Positions 10,955 to 22,369 of a DNA stretch of 64,000 nt are shown here, one piece after another (the first letter of the stretch is position 1; every line of letters begins with the position of its first letter). The notes under the pieces were generated by a model. That model had not been told where the DNA came from. It did not search any database and saw only the letters and a program-made list of their open reading frames with translations. A program made the translations under genes and the position numbers. Origin of the DNA: Roridomyces roridus (lineage: Eukaryota; Basidiomycota; Agaricomycetes; Agaricales; Mycenaceae); contig JARKIF010000018.1 in NCBI GenBank assembly GCA_029378245.1, forward strand, positions 1,178,001-1,242,000, written 5' to 3'.

Positions 10955-11465
10955 TTGGCATGCCCGTGCCTCGCCCTCCGGACACACGAGTGAAGTTATG
11001 TTGGAAGGCTCAGGCCTCAGCCGCTAGAGTGCCGCCACGGCAATTAACCATGAAAAGACTGTTGATGAATTGTTGATGAAGCCATCCATTCATGGTACAT
11101 ATGAGCCGTAACACACTCATCAGCAGTAGGGAATGTAGCAGCCAGATTCCGGCCAGTAGGTCATACTGGGTGGACCTTGGCCGGGTATACCCCCAAAGGA
11201 AAAAGGACCCACCGCTGTTCGAACCCACGCACATCACAATATGGCTGAATAACCGGTAGGGTAAGTAGTTGGCAATTGCGAGGTCAGATCGACCAGAAAT
11301 GGAATCCGCTCTTGGGGTTGTTCCGAGTTCTCCAGGATGAATTGTTACCCAACAGTCCCAACTTGAGATGTTACCCAAGCGAACTTGTAACCAGAACCGC
11401 ATGAGTTTATGAACATGGGCTCCATTTACATGTGATCCCAACCACCTGTAATCAACTTAGTTTTT
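10955..11465. other. Intergenic, nothing recognised
   Basis: No family features were found on either strand. The stretch ends at the truncated PPAY-family copy. Confidence 0.4.
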
Positions 11466-11907
11466 TTACAGTATATGTGCCATATAGTCGGATGGTCCAG
11501 GCGCCGGGGCATAATGGAAGCTGGTGATAGAGGGGTCCGGGTCACCCATTTGGAATGTCACGTTGGCGGCGTTGCTAGAGGCTGGAACATCGATTCCATA
11601 AATGTAGACCGCCGTGCCTGCGAGCTCAGGATGAAGACATTCAATGTTAAAGATGGGTGAGATTTTCCGCGAACCTTGAAATGAAAAAGATCCCGAACGG
11701 AGACCCCCGTCGTGCCAAGTAGAATTATACACTTGGTCAGGATCTGGCTGAAGGAGGCAGAGGGTGGCAGGGCACCGGGCAGCGGGTGTGATGGCGTGCC
11801 ACGAGCCTACGAATGGCGTCCGTGTCGTCAACAGTAACGTTCGTAGGACCAGCGTACTCTTGGAATTGGAGGAGGCACAGAGAAATGACCACCGGGATGC
11901 GTAACAT
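11466..11907 (-). pseudogene. PPAY membrane-protein family, truncated ectodomain
   Basis: ATG at 11907 gives a signal peptide (MLRIPVVISLCLLQFQEYAG) and NVTVDDTD, as in the intact gene at 6358. A one-base frame change follows, then FVGSWHAITPAARCP, VYNSTWHDGGLRSGSFSFQG and, after an intron, GTAVYIYGIDVPASS and a last family match at SDYMAHIL. The copy stops there: no linker, helix or PPAY tail follows. Confidence 0.7.
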
Positions 11908-12299
11908 GGGGGCGAGAAGTGGACAACTCAGCGAGTATCTGCATACAAATAGCTGATCATGATTGCACGTAACAGTTTCTTGATATCTTCTTGATGACGG
12001 TCGTTAGTTTTGGAGATCCTTGATGAGATACTTGGGAGACAGAAGGTCGACTGAGGCCCCGAGGCCCATCCATAGACACGCTGGAGACACAGAGTCTACT
12101 GTTGCCGCGGTAATCTGCACAGACAACCAGATTACGGTGATGAGTTAGCGCGATATCAGCGACATGGCCATCCAGTTCTCGCAAGCTCGTAGGAAAATCT
12201 GTCAAAAAGTGGATGCCGACCTTTCTCTTACTCATATCCGGGGCCTGCCTGGATGGGGACACAAGAAGTTGGGTGTTGTTCCGGCGACGCTGCGACGGA
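11908..12299. other. Unassigned, nothing recognised
   Basis: A minus-strand open frame runs through here (11957-12463) but has no family features. Confidence 0.3.
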
Positions 12300-14911
12300 G
12301 CATTGTAGCGATGCAGTATTTCGTCACAAGCCGAATTGTAGCCACAACACGCACTGTGGCCAGTGGGCAACGGTGGGTCGGAGTAAGAGATGCGTGATCC
12401 GAGGTTTGCTGTCAGCTGAGTCAGCTGATGACATCTGATGGCCCGGAACACTGCCACATGCATCGTTATTAGTACACTTCGAAATCATAGTTTTGGTTTA
12501 CGATTCCTAACTTGTTTAGGAATCGTTCTTTTTGAATCTTAACCACCCTCCCCCCCTTTGCCATCAAAAATGCTCCCCACATGACCTCCTGTTTTTCCGG
12601 CTTTTATCCATGTCAGTTCTCGGATCTTGGGATGGCTCGTCGGACCAGTGTCCAAGGCAGCCGCGGATCAATATCTTAACTGCCGTCAATTCCCATTGCG
12701 ATGTTAGTGTTACTCTGCATTCCAGTTTCGCCTCGGCTTGCACTCGGATCCACTCGGCAAGTACACTCAGTGACCCACGGCTAGGAGCACGTGTTGAGGA
12801 CAGCTACATTTTGGCTATGTACATTGGACTTTTGAATGGCCCTGATCATGATGATTTCATGCTTCTATCATTGATCCGAATGAGTCTCCGAGTCGGCGGC
12901 AACCCAGCCGCAACCACTACTTATCATGATTTGATCATGATGACACTCTTGAGCAGTATGCAGTTGTGACCAAAGTTGTAACAAATCACAAAAAAAGGAA
13001 TCGTTTCTGCCATGCGCGAGCAATGGCCTCAAAGCCAGGTCGCTTTTTATTTCTGCTACAACCCCGTGATCAGCCCATACTATCATTTGCCCTTCTCTGC
13101 ACAGACATTTTGATGGCCTTGCTCTGAGCTCATTTGTGGCCCGTTCGTGCTCGGATTCCACAGCAGACCTCCATAACATACCTAGATAGTGCCCCGAAAG
13201 TACCTTGTCCATTGGGTCCCAATTGAGGCCGCAGCAGACCTGCCGATGCCAGCCATCAAAATGCCTACCTTTGCACAACAAAGTCATCGCATTTTTCGAC
13301 CCTTCTCTTGCTCTTATGGCTCCGCAAAAAATACAGTCATAAATTACACATTCCCAAGATCAGGAAGGGTCAAAATCCCGAGTCAATTGAGGCAAAAATG
13401 AGTTCGGTAAAAAATCATTGATCGCTGTGCAAAGGTGGGCCATTGTGCAGAGAGGGGCAAATGATAGTAGTGTGGGCGGCGTATCCGATCGATGATTCGC
13501 GGTCGTGCAGCCTCAGGCAGCCAGTATTTCAGGCTATTTTGAGTTTCCGTTCCTCATCGGCACATTCCATTACTCTGGTCTGGTTCAAACAACTTTGGCG
13601 CACAGGCGCTCCGTGCCGTTCCGGCGCCGGGTTGGGGAACCAATTAGCATCAATAGCGTCGTGGGTAGGGCGACCAATTGAAGTGGCCTTCTAATACAAC
13701 CGTGACAGCCGCGAACAAGTTTGGGCCCCCGGCAGGTGCACGCCAGACAAGGCTACTTATTTGGAACTAAATTTTTCGACTCGGATGACAATACTTACCG
13801 AGGGGTTTTCCGGCGGCGGAGGCGGGAAACACTGGGTTTCGTTGGGCGGTCGGATCGCTCCGCCCAACCAGTGTACGACTTTCCAGTTGGTAGGAAACAA
13901 GAAAGAGATTTGGAACTTCAGACTGGGCAACACATTGCAACTGGCGGTGCTGGGCAGTGGGGCAGTTGAGTGCACTACGCCCAACTACTCTCTCGGATTG
14001 GTTCCAAGTCTCCGTGCTCCGCGGTACGAAGCCATTCGCACCACAAAGCCACTGAAGCCTAAGGGCAAATTCCGAGTCATCTACGAGCGCCGCCGCCCTT
14101 CGCTGTCATGAGTCCACTTGCTTGTATTTTACCCGGGTCATTTCATTTGAGACCTATCCGTGTCGATCAAGATGATAGAGACTCCGTTTAGCCGAAAACA
14201 CCAAATTTAGCAACCTGTGCCTGAGCCCCTGAGGCGTTTGAACAAAGTGAGTCTGTCCGTCACTGCCAGTCAGCCTGAGACCACTGGGCGGGTATTGCAG
14301 TTGACGCCGCTTTACCCATTCCTACCATGCACCTTTTGTGGTAAAGGATGGAGTCGAATGCTAAAAATCCAACCGTGGGAAATATTCGTTGATCCGCTGT
14401 CCCGATGGCGCCGGCTCTTCCGGCTATTATCAAGTGCTGTCGGGGTTTAGAAGAGTCCGGGTCCGACTGGGGCGTCCAGTGGATGAGCGCGGAGAAGTCA
14501 GTTGGCATCCGGCAATCATCGGATCCCCGCCGCGCCAAGTAGTTTGAACTACGCTCAAAATGGCTTCTCGGATGCGTCGTGCGCGTGATAATTTTGCCCT
14601 CCTGTGAATGCCAACTGGTCGCTAGATAGCGCGGACAAGGCAATATCCAATGTATCTTGAATGTATCATCCTGAGCGCGGGGTGTTTATGCAATTCATGG
14701 GTTACATACTTAGGTGCAGCCGATGCCGCCATGGTCAACAAAATGAATGTGCCTTGAAGACAGAACAGATTCTAACAGAAGCACTTTTAACAAATTCCCC
14801 TTACACTGGGCGCATGCTAATTTTGTTGTTAACAGCTGTTAACGTTGCGATTGAAGATTGGCGCCGGCGCTGCTCTGCGGATTCTATTTATACTAGCCTG
14901 TGCGTCCCATC

Positions 14912-14919
14912 TATAAAAG
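14912..14919 (+). promoter_or_regulatory. TATA box of the Zn2Cys6 gene at 14967
   Basis: TATAAAAG lies 55 bp upstream of the ATG. Comparable TATA boxes precede the related genes at 29961, 53580, 55.6 kb and 57.7 kb. Confidence 0.6.
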
Positions 14920-14966
14920 CAAGGCTCTCTCTCTCCAGCTTCTACATACAGACGTACATCACCCTC

Positions 14967-16737
14967 ATGTACCCAAATAGTACCACTCAAAACCCACCCC
15001 CCTCGTCCTCCACGGCTCCTCTTGGTCCAGACGTTCAAATCTCCTTCACAGTAGCCCGCAAGCGGGCTCTTATGGCATGCATCAACTGTCGGAAACGAAG
15101 AGTTCGGGCTCGTATCTCTTTCGCTGGCTCTAATTTGTCGCTTGACCCTGGTTTATTTGAACAGTGCAATACGATCAACATATACCGGCAACGCGACGAC
15201 CCCTGCGAGCGATGCACACGGAAGAAGATTCCGTGCGAGTACGTGTCCGTTGCAGAGCAGTCTCCTCCGATACCCCGTTATAACGCTTGGCCCCCCGAGC
15301 TCAGGGAGCCTGCACCGGGCGTACAAGGGATGTTCAAAGTCGGGGATGGGGATTTTGTACCTCCTACCCTCCAGCCGCCCCAGCCGACGCAGGCCTTCGG
15401 ATGGCAGCTCGACCCAAACTACCCTGGTGTGGTCGAGCCTCGGTTTGATTTCGGTGCCGTACCCACTGAAACTCTGCCCTACAACCCATGGTCGTCGCTA
15501 CCCTCTCAACGCAACAGTGACCTTGGTTTCAGTCCCCAGCAATTCCTAAGCGCTTCAAAAGAAACCGCCACCGAATATCAGGCGCAACAGTATCCCTGGT
15601 CGACCTCATTTTATCCTATTGCGGACCACGACCTCTACAGGGCACAAGAATTTGGGCACCCCATGGCGTGGAATGGGCCCGAAGACATTTCGAATCTTTC
15701 GCAGTATGCTCGGTAAGCGCCGTCGCAGTTTAGGCTTTGCTACCCACTCACTCATTACTCGTCATGTCAAAAAGTAAAGGTCCACGGTGTTATAACTGAT
15801 TGACCACTGCACAAAGTTAGAAGTCCTGGTACTGGGGGATACTTTGGAGTGTGAAGAGTCCACTCCATAGAGTACTCTCATTGAATCACCCTATCAGGGC
15901 AGTACTGAGCCCAAAAAGAAACAATATACCCGGTGGAATGACACCGCTTGATCATTCGTCCGGAAAAATAGCCCGAAACAGTTCTCAAACCTGCAGAGCA
16001 ACATGTCTGGTGACCTGAAGAGTAAAATTCAGCTCATTCTGCATCCCATACAACATTCAAATGTTAACTGAAACTCCCGATGGTCTCGAGTTGAACCAAA
16101 ACATTACACTGTTCATTTTTGTCAAAGTCACCCATTTCGGCTGGAACCTGATGGATTTGGCTGATCCAAAATATGGTAGGGGGCATTTAAAGTAGCCTGT
16201 GCATGTGCCCCGATGAGTATAAACTGTGGTAGACCTCCATCTCCTGGTCCTACAGCATTTTGAACATGGAATGTCAATGCAACTCAGAAACTGCCAAGGT
16301 CATGGTTCTCGAAGGCCCTGCTCTGAGTTGTGAAGGCAAATTCATGAATACTGCTCATTTGGGGTAGTGAAGGAACACTCTGGCTACCCTTCGGTCACTA
16401 CACACCGGGGGACTTGGTATTGTACTGCGGGATATTCTCGGATTTTACTGAAAACTGGCTGGGAAAATGTTGGGCCCTCCAACGACGGAATGTGTATGTG
16501 AAACTGGGCTTTTCGGTACATGAGCAGCCTAAATGGATGCCAAAGAAGCTAAAGATGTCATATCCGGGCCAGCGGGTCCGTTGTTCCATCAAAAAACGGC
16601 TGCGGACCTTCACTTTCTGACATGACGAGTATATGGACCTGGGTAGAACTGGAGGATATCAATGTGTCTGCCCGCCTGCGGGATCTTGCGTCTGCGGGGC
16701 GACGTCGAGCGGAGGGTACGGGTTGGTGCAGTGGTGA
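14967..16737 (+). CDS. Zn2Cys6 protein with C-terminal Cys motif, paralog P1
   Basis: Exons 14967-15107, 15165-15712 and 16647-16737 give 259 residues in frame. The N-terminus reads FTVARKRALMACINCRKRRV. The second half of the zinc cluster (CNTINIYRQ.. and CERCTRKKIPCEY) is in exon 2; the C3-C4 gap is 11 residues, longer than the 9 of its relatives. A Pro/Ser/Tyr-rich middle follows. Exon 3 codes GGYQCVCPPAGSCVCG and ends GLVQW. Such clusters bind DNA as nuclear regulators; target and signal are unknown. Two oddities: intron 1 starts with GC rather than GT and is also open in frame (57 nt), and intron 2 is 934 bp because an 872-bp transposon sits in it. It may be active, but splicing is uncertain. 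Confidence 0.7.
15758..16629. mobile_element. TA-flanked inverted-repeat element, 872 bp, in intron 2 of P1
   Basis: 26-bp terminal inverted repeats (outer bases CTCGTCATGTC, inner AAGGTCC, two mismatches) at 15758-15783 and 16604-16629. TA flanks both sides. The paralogous intron in copy B (25770-25800) reads ACTCATTATACGG with no insert, so this is a clean empty site and gives the TA target duplication directly. No transposase frame was recognised. The ends resemble those of the element at 31559. Confidence 0.85.
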
Positions 16738-17169
16738 TTTTCAGGTCTCACACCGGATCGCAGAGTACAGCGTCGGTGGAAATGATTGGATTGCCGTTTA
16801 GCCGAATAGCAGTGCAAATGCGGCGTGCCAACCTCAGCAAGACAACTGCGATACCTCTTCATAGATACCACCTTGTACACCAGTATGTAATACATCCGCC
16901 AGGTGCCTATGTATGCATGAAGCCACCGACCGACGGCGCGCGACAAAAGTCAGAAGGTGATTCGTCCAGGTTCATAATTCACTCAAGTAATAAAAGATTA
17001 CCTGGGGTGGGCGCCCTGCCGTTCGGGGTGTCCATTTCAGCGGATGGATTCCTTCGGATACAATGATGCTAACTCATGCATCATGATGGGTTTGGATTTC
17101 AGAACTAATCCGTCGGCATAGTCAGCCAAGACACCGCCAATTCCCACGGTTCATTCTCCATCTTTCGAG

Positions 17170-18030
17170 TGCAGTGATTGGATTCCCGACCGGGCATGGC
17201 ACCGAGCGCCTGTCCGCCAAGGTCGTCGACGACGTTTGCACCGGACCGAGGTACAAGTATGCTTCTTGATTGCCGGCGCTGATAGAGTAGAAGCCGAAGC
17301 CCGGAGTGAAATGAAAGCCAGCACTTTCACGCAAGGAATAAGAAGGAACTTCACTCGATTCGCTACATGAAGAGTGTCAGCCAGTGCGTGAGGCTCACGA
17401 TTGGCTACTAGTAAGGTAGCGGGGCTGAGGTTGCCCCACGTGACGCCCCGTTAACTTATGTAGTCAGCCACTTTCAAAGTCCTGCGACGGATGCTTTGAA
17501 TCCAGGCATGCAAAACGAGAAAATATCTTCAAGATCGACTCCGAGTCTTCGCTGGCGAATGCGGCAGGATCGCATCAAGTCTGAATTTGGCTCGACAGGT
17601 GCCAATGTTGTTGAAGTCACAGTTGGTCGCATGTTTCATCGGGAGGGCTGCTGTAGGAGTCGCCACGTGCACGAGAGATCTAGACAAGAAGGTGATAATG
17701 GTCAAGGATGGTTCCAACCCAGTGGTGCGTGCCCTGGCATTTGTACGCTACCAGTCCCAAATCTTCCGTAATAGCTCGGTCAAGTGTCGCAGATCTTGCG
17801 GACGAAGCTTGAGGTTGGTAAGTAGTCTCTGTGACAGACGTTCTAGTGTATACCATGTTTGATGGCCAGCAAGCAGGTATCGATAGTAAGCAAGCTTGAG
17901 GTCGAGCTGAGCGTCACAAGCTATGGAAACCCGGAAGACCCTGCTGATGTGATGGATTAAGCGACGCCGCCGCGTCTGATGGCCCCGGTAGGACCCCCAA
18001 CACCTGTCTGACAGCCTACAACCTGTCACG
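17170..18030 (-). pseudogene. Unassigned gene remnant (possible F-box-type)
   Basis: Minus-strand open frames read HHISRVFRVSIACDAQLDLK then LAYYRYLLAGHQTWYTLERL (about 17870-17960), and further on LYLGPVQTSSTTLADRRSVP (about 17200-17290). Parts recur on the plus strand at 13600 and 22380-22870, so this is a shared repeated gene-like unit. The first stretch resembles the middle of agaricomycete F-box proteins, but I would not insist. No complete frame exists. Confidence 0.3.
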
Positions 18031-18691
18031 ACTAATCGCTTCAGACCCGTACCACCGTCTCTCCCGTCCTCCTCCTACTGCCCACACTCGAGAAAGCCGG
18101 AGACTTGATGACTCTTCCGGCTCTGTGATTTTCTCTGCAACATTCCTCCTTGGATTCGGAATCTCTGGACTCGGGGTGTGCCAAGCTTTTGTGGGGTTTC
18201 TCGGTGTTGTTCAGTGATATTTCGCTCTCCTTTTGATTTCATTGACCTGCCTAGATATTCTGTAAATACACCGTGTGTATATCTATCCCGTAATCGTGCC
18301 TCCCTCCTACTACATCTCGTCCACGTTGTGCTCGTCATCCTTCCACACGCTCGTGAACATCCCTTGTTCGACGCTGCCTCTGCTTCTCCTGGCTCCATCT
18401 CGGCTTCCGCCTTCCCTTCACCTCCCACTTAGCACCTGTGGCTTGCTTGTTCTTGTGTCACTTTGAAATCAGAAACACTGGTGCCGGTATCAAGTAGGCC
18501 CTCTTGGAGACTGGGATCGTCTACCTAAGGTCGATTCAAAGAGCACATGCATTCAGTCTCCGAAGATCGCTTTTAAAGCCAGTTCCTCGCCACATATTGT
18601 GACTACGTATATTTATACTATTCGAAATTCGATCAGGCTTGTTGTTGGCCACGAAAGTCGAATGAGCGAGGGAAAGTAGTCAACGATGCTG
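18031..18691. other. Intergenic, nothing recognised
   Basis: Pyrimidine-rich around 18300-18430; no gene or element was supported. Confidence 0.35.
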
Positions 18692-18751
18692 AATGGGAGC
18701 AATCAAGCACCAATGGGAGCAATCAAGCACCAATGGGAGCAATCAAGCACC
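18692..18751. repeat. Three perfect copies of a 20-bp unit
   Basis: AATGGGAGCAATCAAGCACC occurs three times in direct tandem with no mismatch, which points to recent expansion. Confidence 0.9.
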
Positions 18752-19440
18752 AAATACGTTCAACAGATAAAATACGTGGGCTGTACAGTAACAGCAAAAT
18801 ACGGCGGGACAGGATACAGATAGCCAAATACGGCGAATGGCTAGGAACACGACAAATCAATAAATCAGACAATGACGGCGGCAGATATTCAGTGGTCCTG
18901 GTAGTCCAGTGACCGGAGGACGAGTAAGCAGAGTGACCCTGGGCAGCGGATTCACGACCGAGCCAGGCGAACACAATAGACAGCGATATTGATAAATCAG
19001 ACAGAAAATATATTTGGCACAATCCGACTGCGGAAAGACAGTGAGGGATCGACCATCTACTGACTATTTTCCAGCTCCTTATATACCCTCCTCCAGAACT
19101 GCGGCGCAGTCAGCTTCGGACTGTAAGGAGAAACCTCGGGAACTGCGTAGAAGCATTGGCAAGTTGAAGGTACGCCGAGACATTCACATCCAACTAGTGA
19201 ACGGTGGAAATAGTGCCGATCAGGCCGTGATGACATCATGTGATTGGCCGAATTGCCGAGCGTCGGGATTTGAAAAGTGCCGAAGAAACAATTGATGAAT
19301 TAAATGTGCCGTTTCAACCTAATGGTTGTTGCGAGGCTGATGGCCGTTGAAATGCAATTTGATTGAATGTATGCTACAGTGTGCGTGTGAAAGCTACGTG
19401 ATTCCACTGGTTTCACGATTGTGGCATCACAATATCTTAT
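18752..19440. other. Intergenic, nothing recognised
   Basis: No family features were found between the 20-bp repeats and the acidic ORF. Confidence 0.35.
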
Positions 19441-19641
19441 CTACCACTCATCGGCATCTGGGTCGTTCAAATCTTCTTCATCCGTGAACCATCCCACAAT
19501 TTCATTCTCATCGGTTGTTCCCTCATCCTGCATTGCACCTTCAACCTCATCGGCAAGTCGGTCTAATTCTTGGGACTGTGCTGCATCTAGAACAAGGTCA
19601 GTCTGGTGTGAATCCTTTGTTGTGGCTATTGTGATTAGCAC
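19441..19641 (-). CDS. Short acidic ORF, possible last exon
   Basis: An open frame ends in IVGWFTDEEDLNDPDADEW, with LDRLADEVEGAMQDEG before it. The strongly acidic tail looks protein-like. An upstream exon may exist around 19730-19830 (LECVERGAAQHLSAQR) with a GTTAGT donor, but I could not build a full gene. Function unknown. Confidence 0.25.
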   Translation of the reverse strand: MLITIATTKDSHQTDLVLDAAQSQELDRLADEVEGAMQDEGTTDENEIVGWFTDEEDLNDPDADEW

Positions 19642-19889
19642 CAGTGGATGGGAGAGCTATCAGTCCTGGCTGGGTGAGCTTTTGACTTTGACGATCAAAC
19701 ACCGAATCCTTTGTTAAAACTAACCCAGCTTGCCAAGCATTCGGCCTCTGTGCGCTTAGATGCTGAGCTGCCCCCCGCTCCACGCACTCAAGTAATTTTT
19801 CCTTGTTTCTGGTAGACAGACAACTCACACCCGTGCTTTAGCGGGCGCCCTCGCAGTCCGGGTCCACTCAACGCCCTCCTCCAGCAACA

Positions 19890-21825
19890 TTGTCGACGTC
19901 CACATCAGCTATTGCCAATCAACTGACGCCGACAATAGCCTCCGAATCCGCTTGGAGTAAATTGTATGAAGAGCGTCGGAATGTAGGCAAACTATGTCTG
20001 AACAATCCTTTACATGACTCACACAAGTCCAGAGGCAAGATAATGACGAGACACAGAAGACAAAGACGAATGTAATTCCAGTATGTGTTTGTTCTCTTCA
20101 TACATCAAATTTACTCAGTTGCCTGGTGTAGACCACCGAGCGTCCAACGACACCTCCGCCGAGGAAGCGCACCCTTCAATACATGTCACCGGACAGGGCT
20201 CAGCTCCGAAAGGTCATGGCTGTGGGTGGCTCATCCGACGCCGTGCGGGCCTCTGCAGGTACGTGATCCAACCAACTTGGTAAGACTGAATCTCAGCATA
20301 TTCAAGTCCCGGTCACGTCACAACAGATTCAACTCTACCCTGTGGAAATCCCGGCTCTTCATCATATCATCTCCGAGGGCGGGCTGACACATTTCTACTG
20401 TGATCCCGCTTCCGCCTCGATGGGTACTCTCACCATCCAAATATCCACACAGATTGGCAAGGGCGCGTTCAAACAGCACACCCTGGGTATCTGACACTCA
20501 CTCACCTTAAGGCTCCAACCTTTTCCGTTCGCAAACCGTTTGTGCCAAAAGAACGGTTTTTATTTCCGTTTTGTTTGCCGTGACCCGGAAACGGTTTCCC
20601 AAACCGTTTGGAAACAGTTTCTCTTGGCCCACCTGGGGGGCTTATAATCAGCCAAATCACTGCTACTTGCAGTCTCCCAGCAGGCCTGCACACTTGTGGT
20701 AAAACAGTTTCTTCGATCCGGGAAATTCAGCTCACATACCGCCAGTGGAATCGAGCCCCGCGCTCTCGGCAGTTGCTTAGTCAAACCAATCTTGCCTGAT
20801 GAATTTCGAATCTCCCTCCCCATTGGCGTCGAACAAGTCTGATACTGCACAGATTGGCTCCATGTGGACACCAAAGCATGGTGGGACCGCTGGGCATCTC
20901 TGGGCACTGTAAAAACGGTACCCCCAAATTTATCCGTTCGGAAACCGTTCGCAAACGGTTGCAAACGGTTTCCTTTCCGTTTCCGTTCCGTTTGCGCAAA
21001 ATCGCAAACGGAAACGAAACGGTTGGAGCCTTAACTCACCTTGCCAAAGCCGGTCTGGGTAGAAAGCCGAGCGAGTATGTTGTGGTGAAGTGTATTTACC
21101 ACCCAAAAGGGAAGTCCTCGATGGTGTTGCTCGATACAGTGCAGCCGACGAGCACATGAAAACCATTGAGGAGGCCAACCTTCTTTTCTGGGGATCTGTG
21201 CTTTTTGAATTCACTTGCAGCTTCATCAACCAGTTCATTTCGGATGCGCCGGAGACAATCCCATTTTCTATCCCTCACCTTCGTTTCGTTCGGGCCGCTG
21301 TCGCTGTGGTACATCAAGCTATCCAGGGCACGACGGTGGGCAATACATCCACTGTTTCCCAGACGTTCCTTCTTGAGGAATTCATCAATGCCCCGGCGGA
21401 ACGAGTTTGTCAAATTTGTGCACAATGGGGATGCAGTCCCGCTCCTTGAGCCGGCAGGCGACCATTACTAGATTGCTCAATTTCTCTGTTTCACTCAGCA
21501 TGTTCAATATGCCAAGACGGGTGGACTGATGTTCATTTCCGATTATCAAGGTGTGTACAATCTGATCCTCTGAGTTTGTGTGCGGAGCCTCATGCTTTGA
21601 CACAGGAACATCAACTCTGCTCACCGACCCGCAAATCATGACTTGCCCGTTCGTTCTTTTTCTGTTTGTTTCACAGTCAACTTACGCCCCCTGAGGGATG
21701 TGAAATCTGAGAAAGACAAGGATCTATTCGGAGACGGCAACGTTGGGTCCATATTCAAGAAGTTCCCAACCCAGCACCAATGCAACAAATATTGCAATTG
21801 GTTCCGCCTTGGTCGACTGGCTTAG
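19890..21825 (+). pseudogene. Alpha-type protein kinase, broken by a hAT insertion
   Basis: Agaricomycete alpha-kinases (MHCK/EF2-kinase fold) are recognised here by GTLTIQISTQIGKGAFKQH, then EYVVVKCIYHP (the ATP-site lysine region), EEANLLFWGSVLFEFTCSFI, FSIPHLRFVRAAVAVVHQAI, FVKFVHNGDAVPLLEPA, IAQFLCFTQHVQYAK, GLMFISDYQG and LLTDPQIMT, closing with DLFGDGNVGSIFKKFP and CNKYCNWFRLG. Lesions: a one-base loss before YLTLTH, a 526-bp hAT insertion in the codons for Thr-His-Leu, a frame change before FVKFVH and a TAG before IAQFL. The part before 20280 (for example SAWSKLYEERRNVGK) is a less certain N-terminus. Confidence 0.8.
20508..21033. mobile_element. hAT-type non-autonomous element A, 526 bp
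   Basis: Perfect terminal inverted repeat TAAGGCTCCAACC. An exact 8-bp target duplication ACTCACCT lies at 20500-20507 and 21034-21041. Both ends carry dense subterminal repeats of the type GCAAACGGTTT in both orientations, as in other hAT elements. No transposase. It is inserted in the alpha-kinase coding sequence and is related to element B at 60520. Confidence 0.92.
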
Positions 21826-22369
21826 TGTGCTGGACGTTCAAAATATGAGCAATTATGCTCCCTATGCCACAAGAGGCCGCAGATCAATTGATGCTCGACA
21901 CTGATTGATGTCGAGTGATGGACCCCCGACTTCCAAATTGAGAGTTACCTCCGTGAGCACCGTTAACTCCGTGCCTTGCCGACGTCTGCCCACGGTTGCC
22001 TCTGTCTACTTTTGCTCTCCACCAGTCTAAACCCATCTCTTTTGACTTGATACTAGTCCCACCGACCTTGTCATGCCTCTCTCAGCCCTTTGTGGATTTT
22101 GGTATGACATCACACACATCCGGAGCTATCACTAGTGTGTCACGGATCACTTGATCTGCTGCCTCTTGCTATGCCATGTACTTATGCAGAATCTATGCCT
22201 CAATCTATGCGCGACAAATACTATGATTTGAACAATGATGCCGTCGTATCCAACTACAGTTCGATCGGAACCGAGATTCGTTTCTTCCGTGCTACATCTA
22301 TTTGCCAGTGTGAATTGATCTCGGTTCCGACGTGGAACCCCTTATCGGTACCCCATCAACTGGATCACT
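21826..22369. other. Intergenic, nothing recognised
   Basis: Lies between the alpha-kinase remnant and segmental copy B. No supported feature. Confidence 0.35.

Larger units (their letters stand above)
12300..17350. repeat. Segmental duplication, copy A
   Basis: Collinear with 22370-26440. Matching anchors include 13520-13690 with 22660-22880 (both contain GCGCACAGGCGCTCCGTGCC), 13736-14140 with 23000-23530, 14518-14640 with 25224-25350, and the 3' half of the Zn2Cys6 gene with 25485-25897. Copy A carries the complete Zn2Cys6 gene. An ORF at 13761-14111 (contains LGNTLQLAVLGSGAVEC) is partly kept in copy B but has no family I know. Parts also recur inverted at 17170-17965. Confidence 0.75.

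Noticed and set aside
13761..14111. ORF in segmental copy A thought to be a lectin-like domain
   Set aside because: No family motif could be named and the copy B version breaks up; kept only as part of the duplication.
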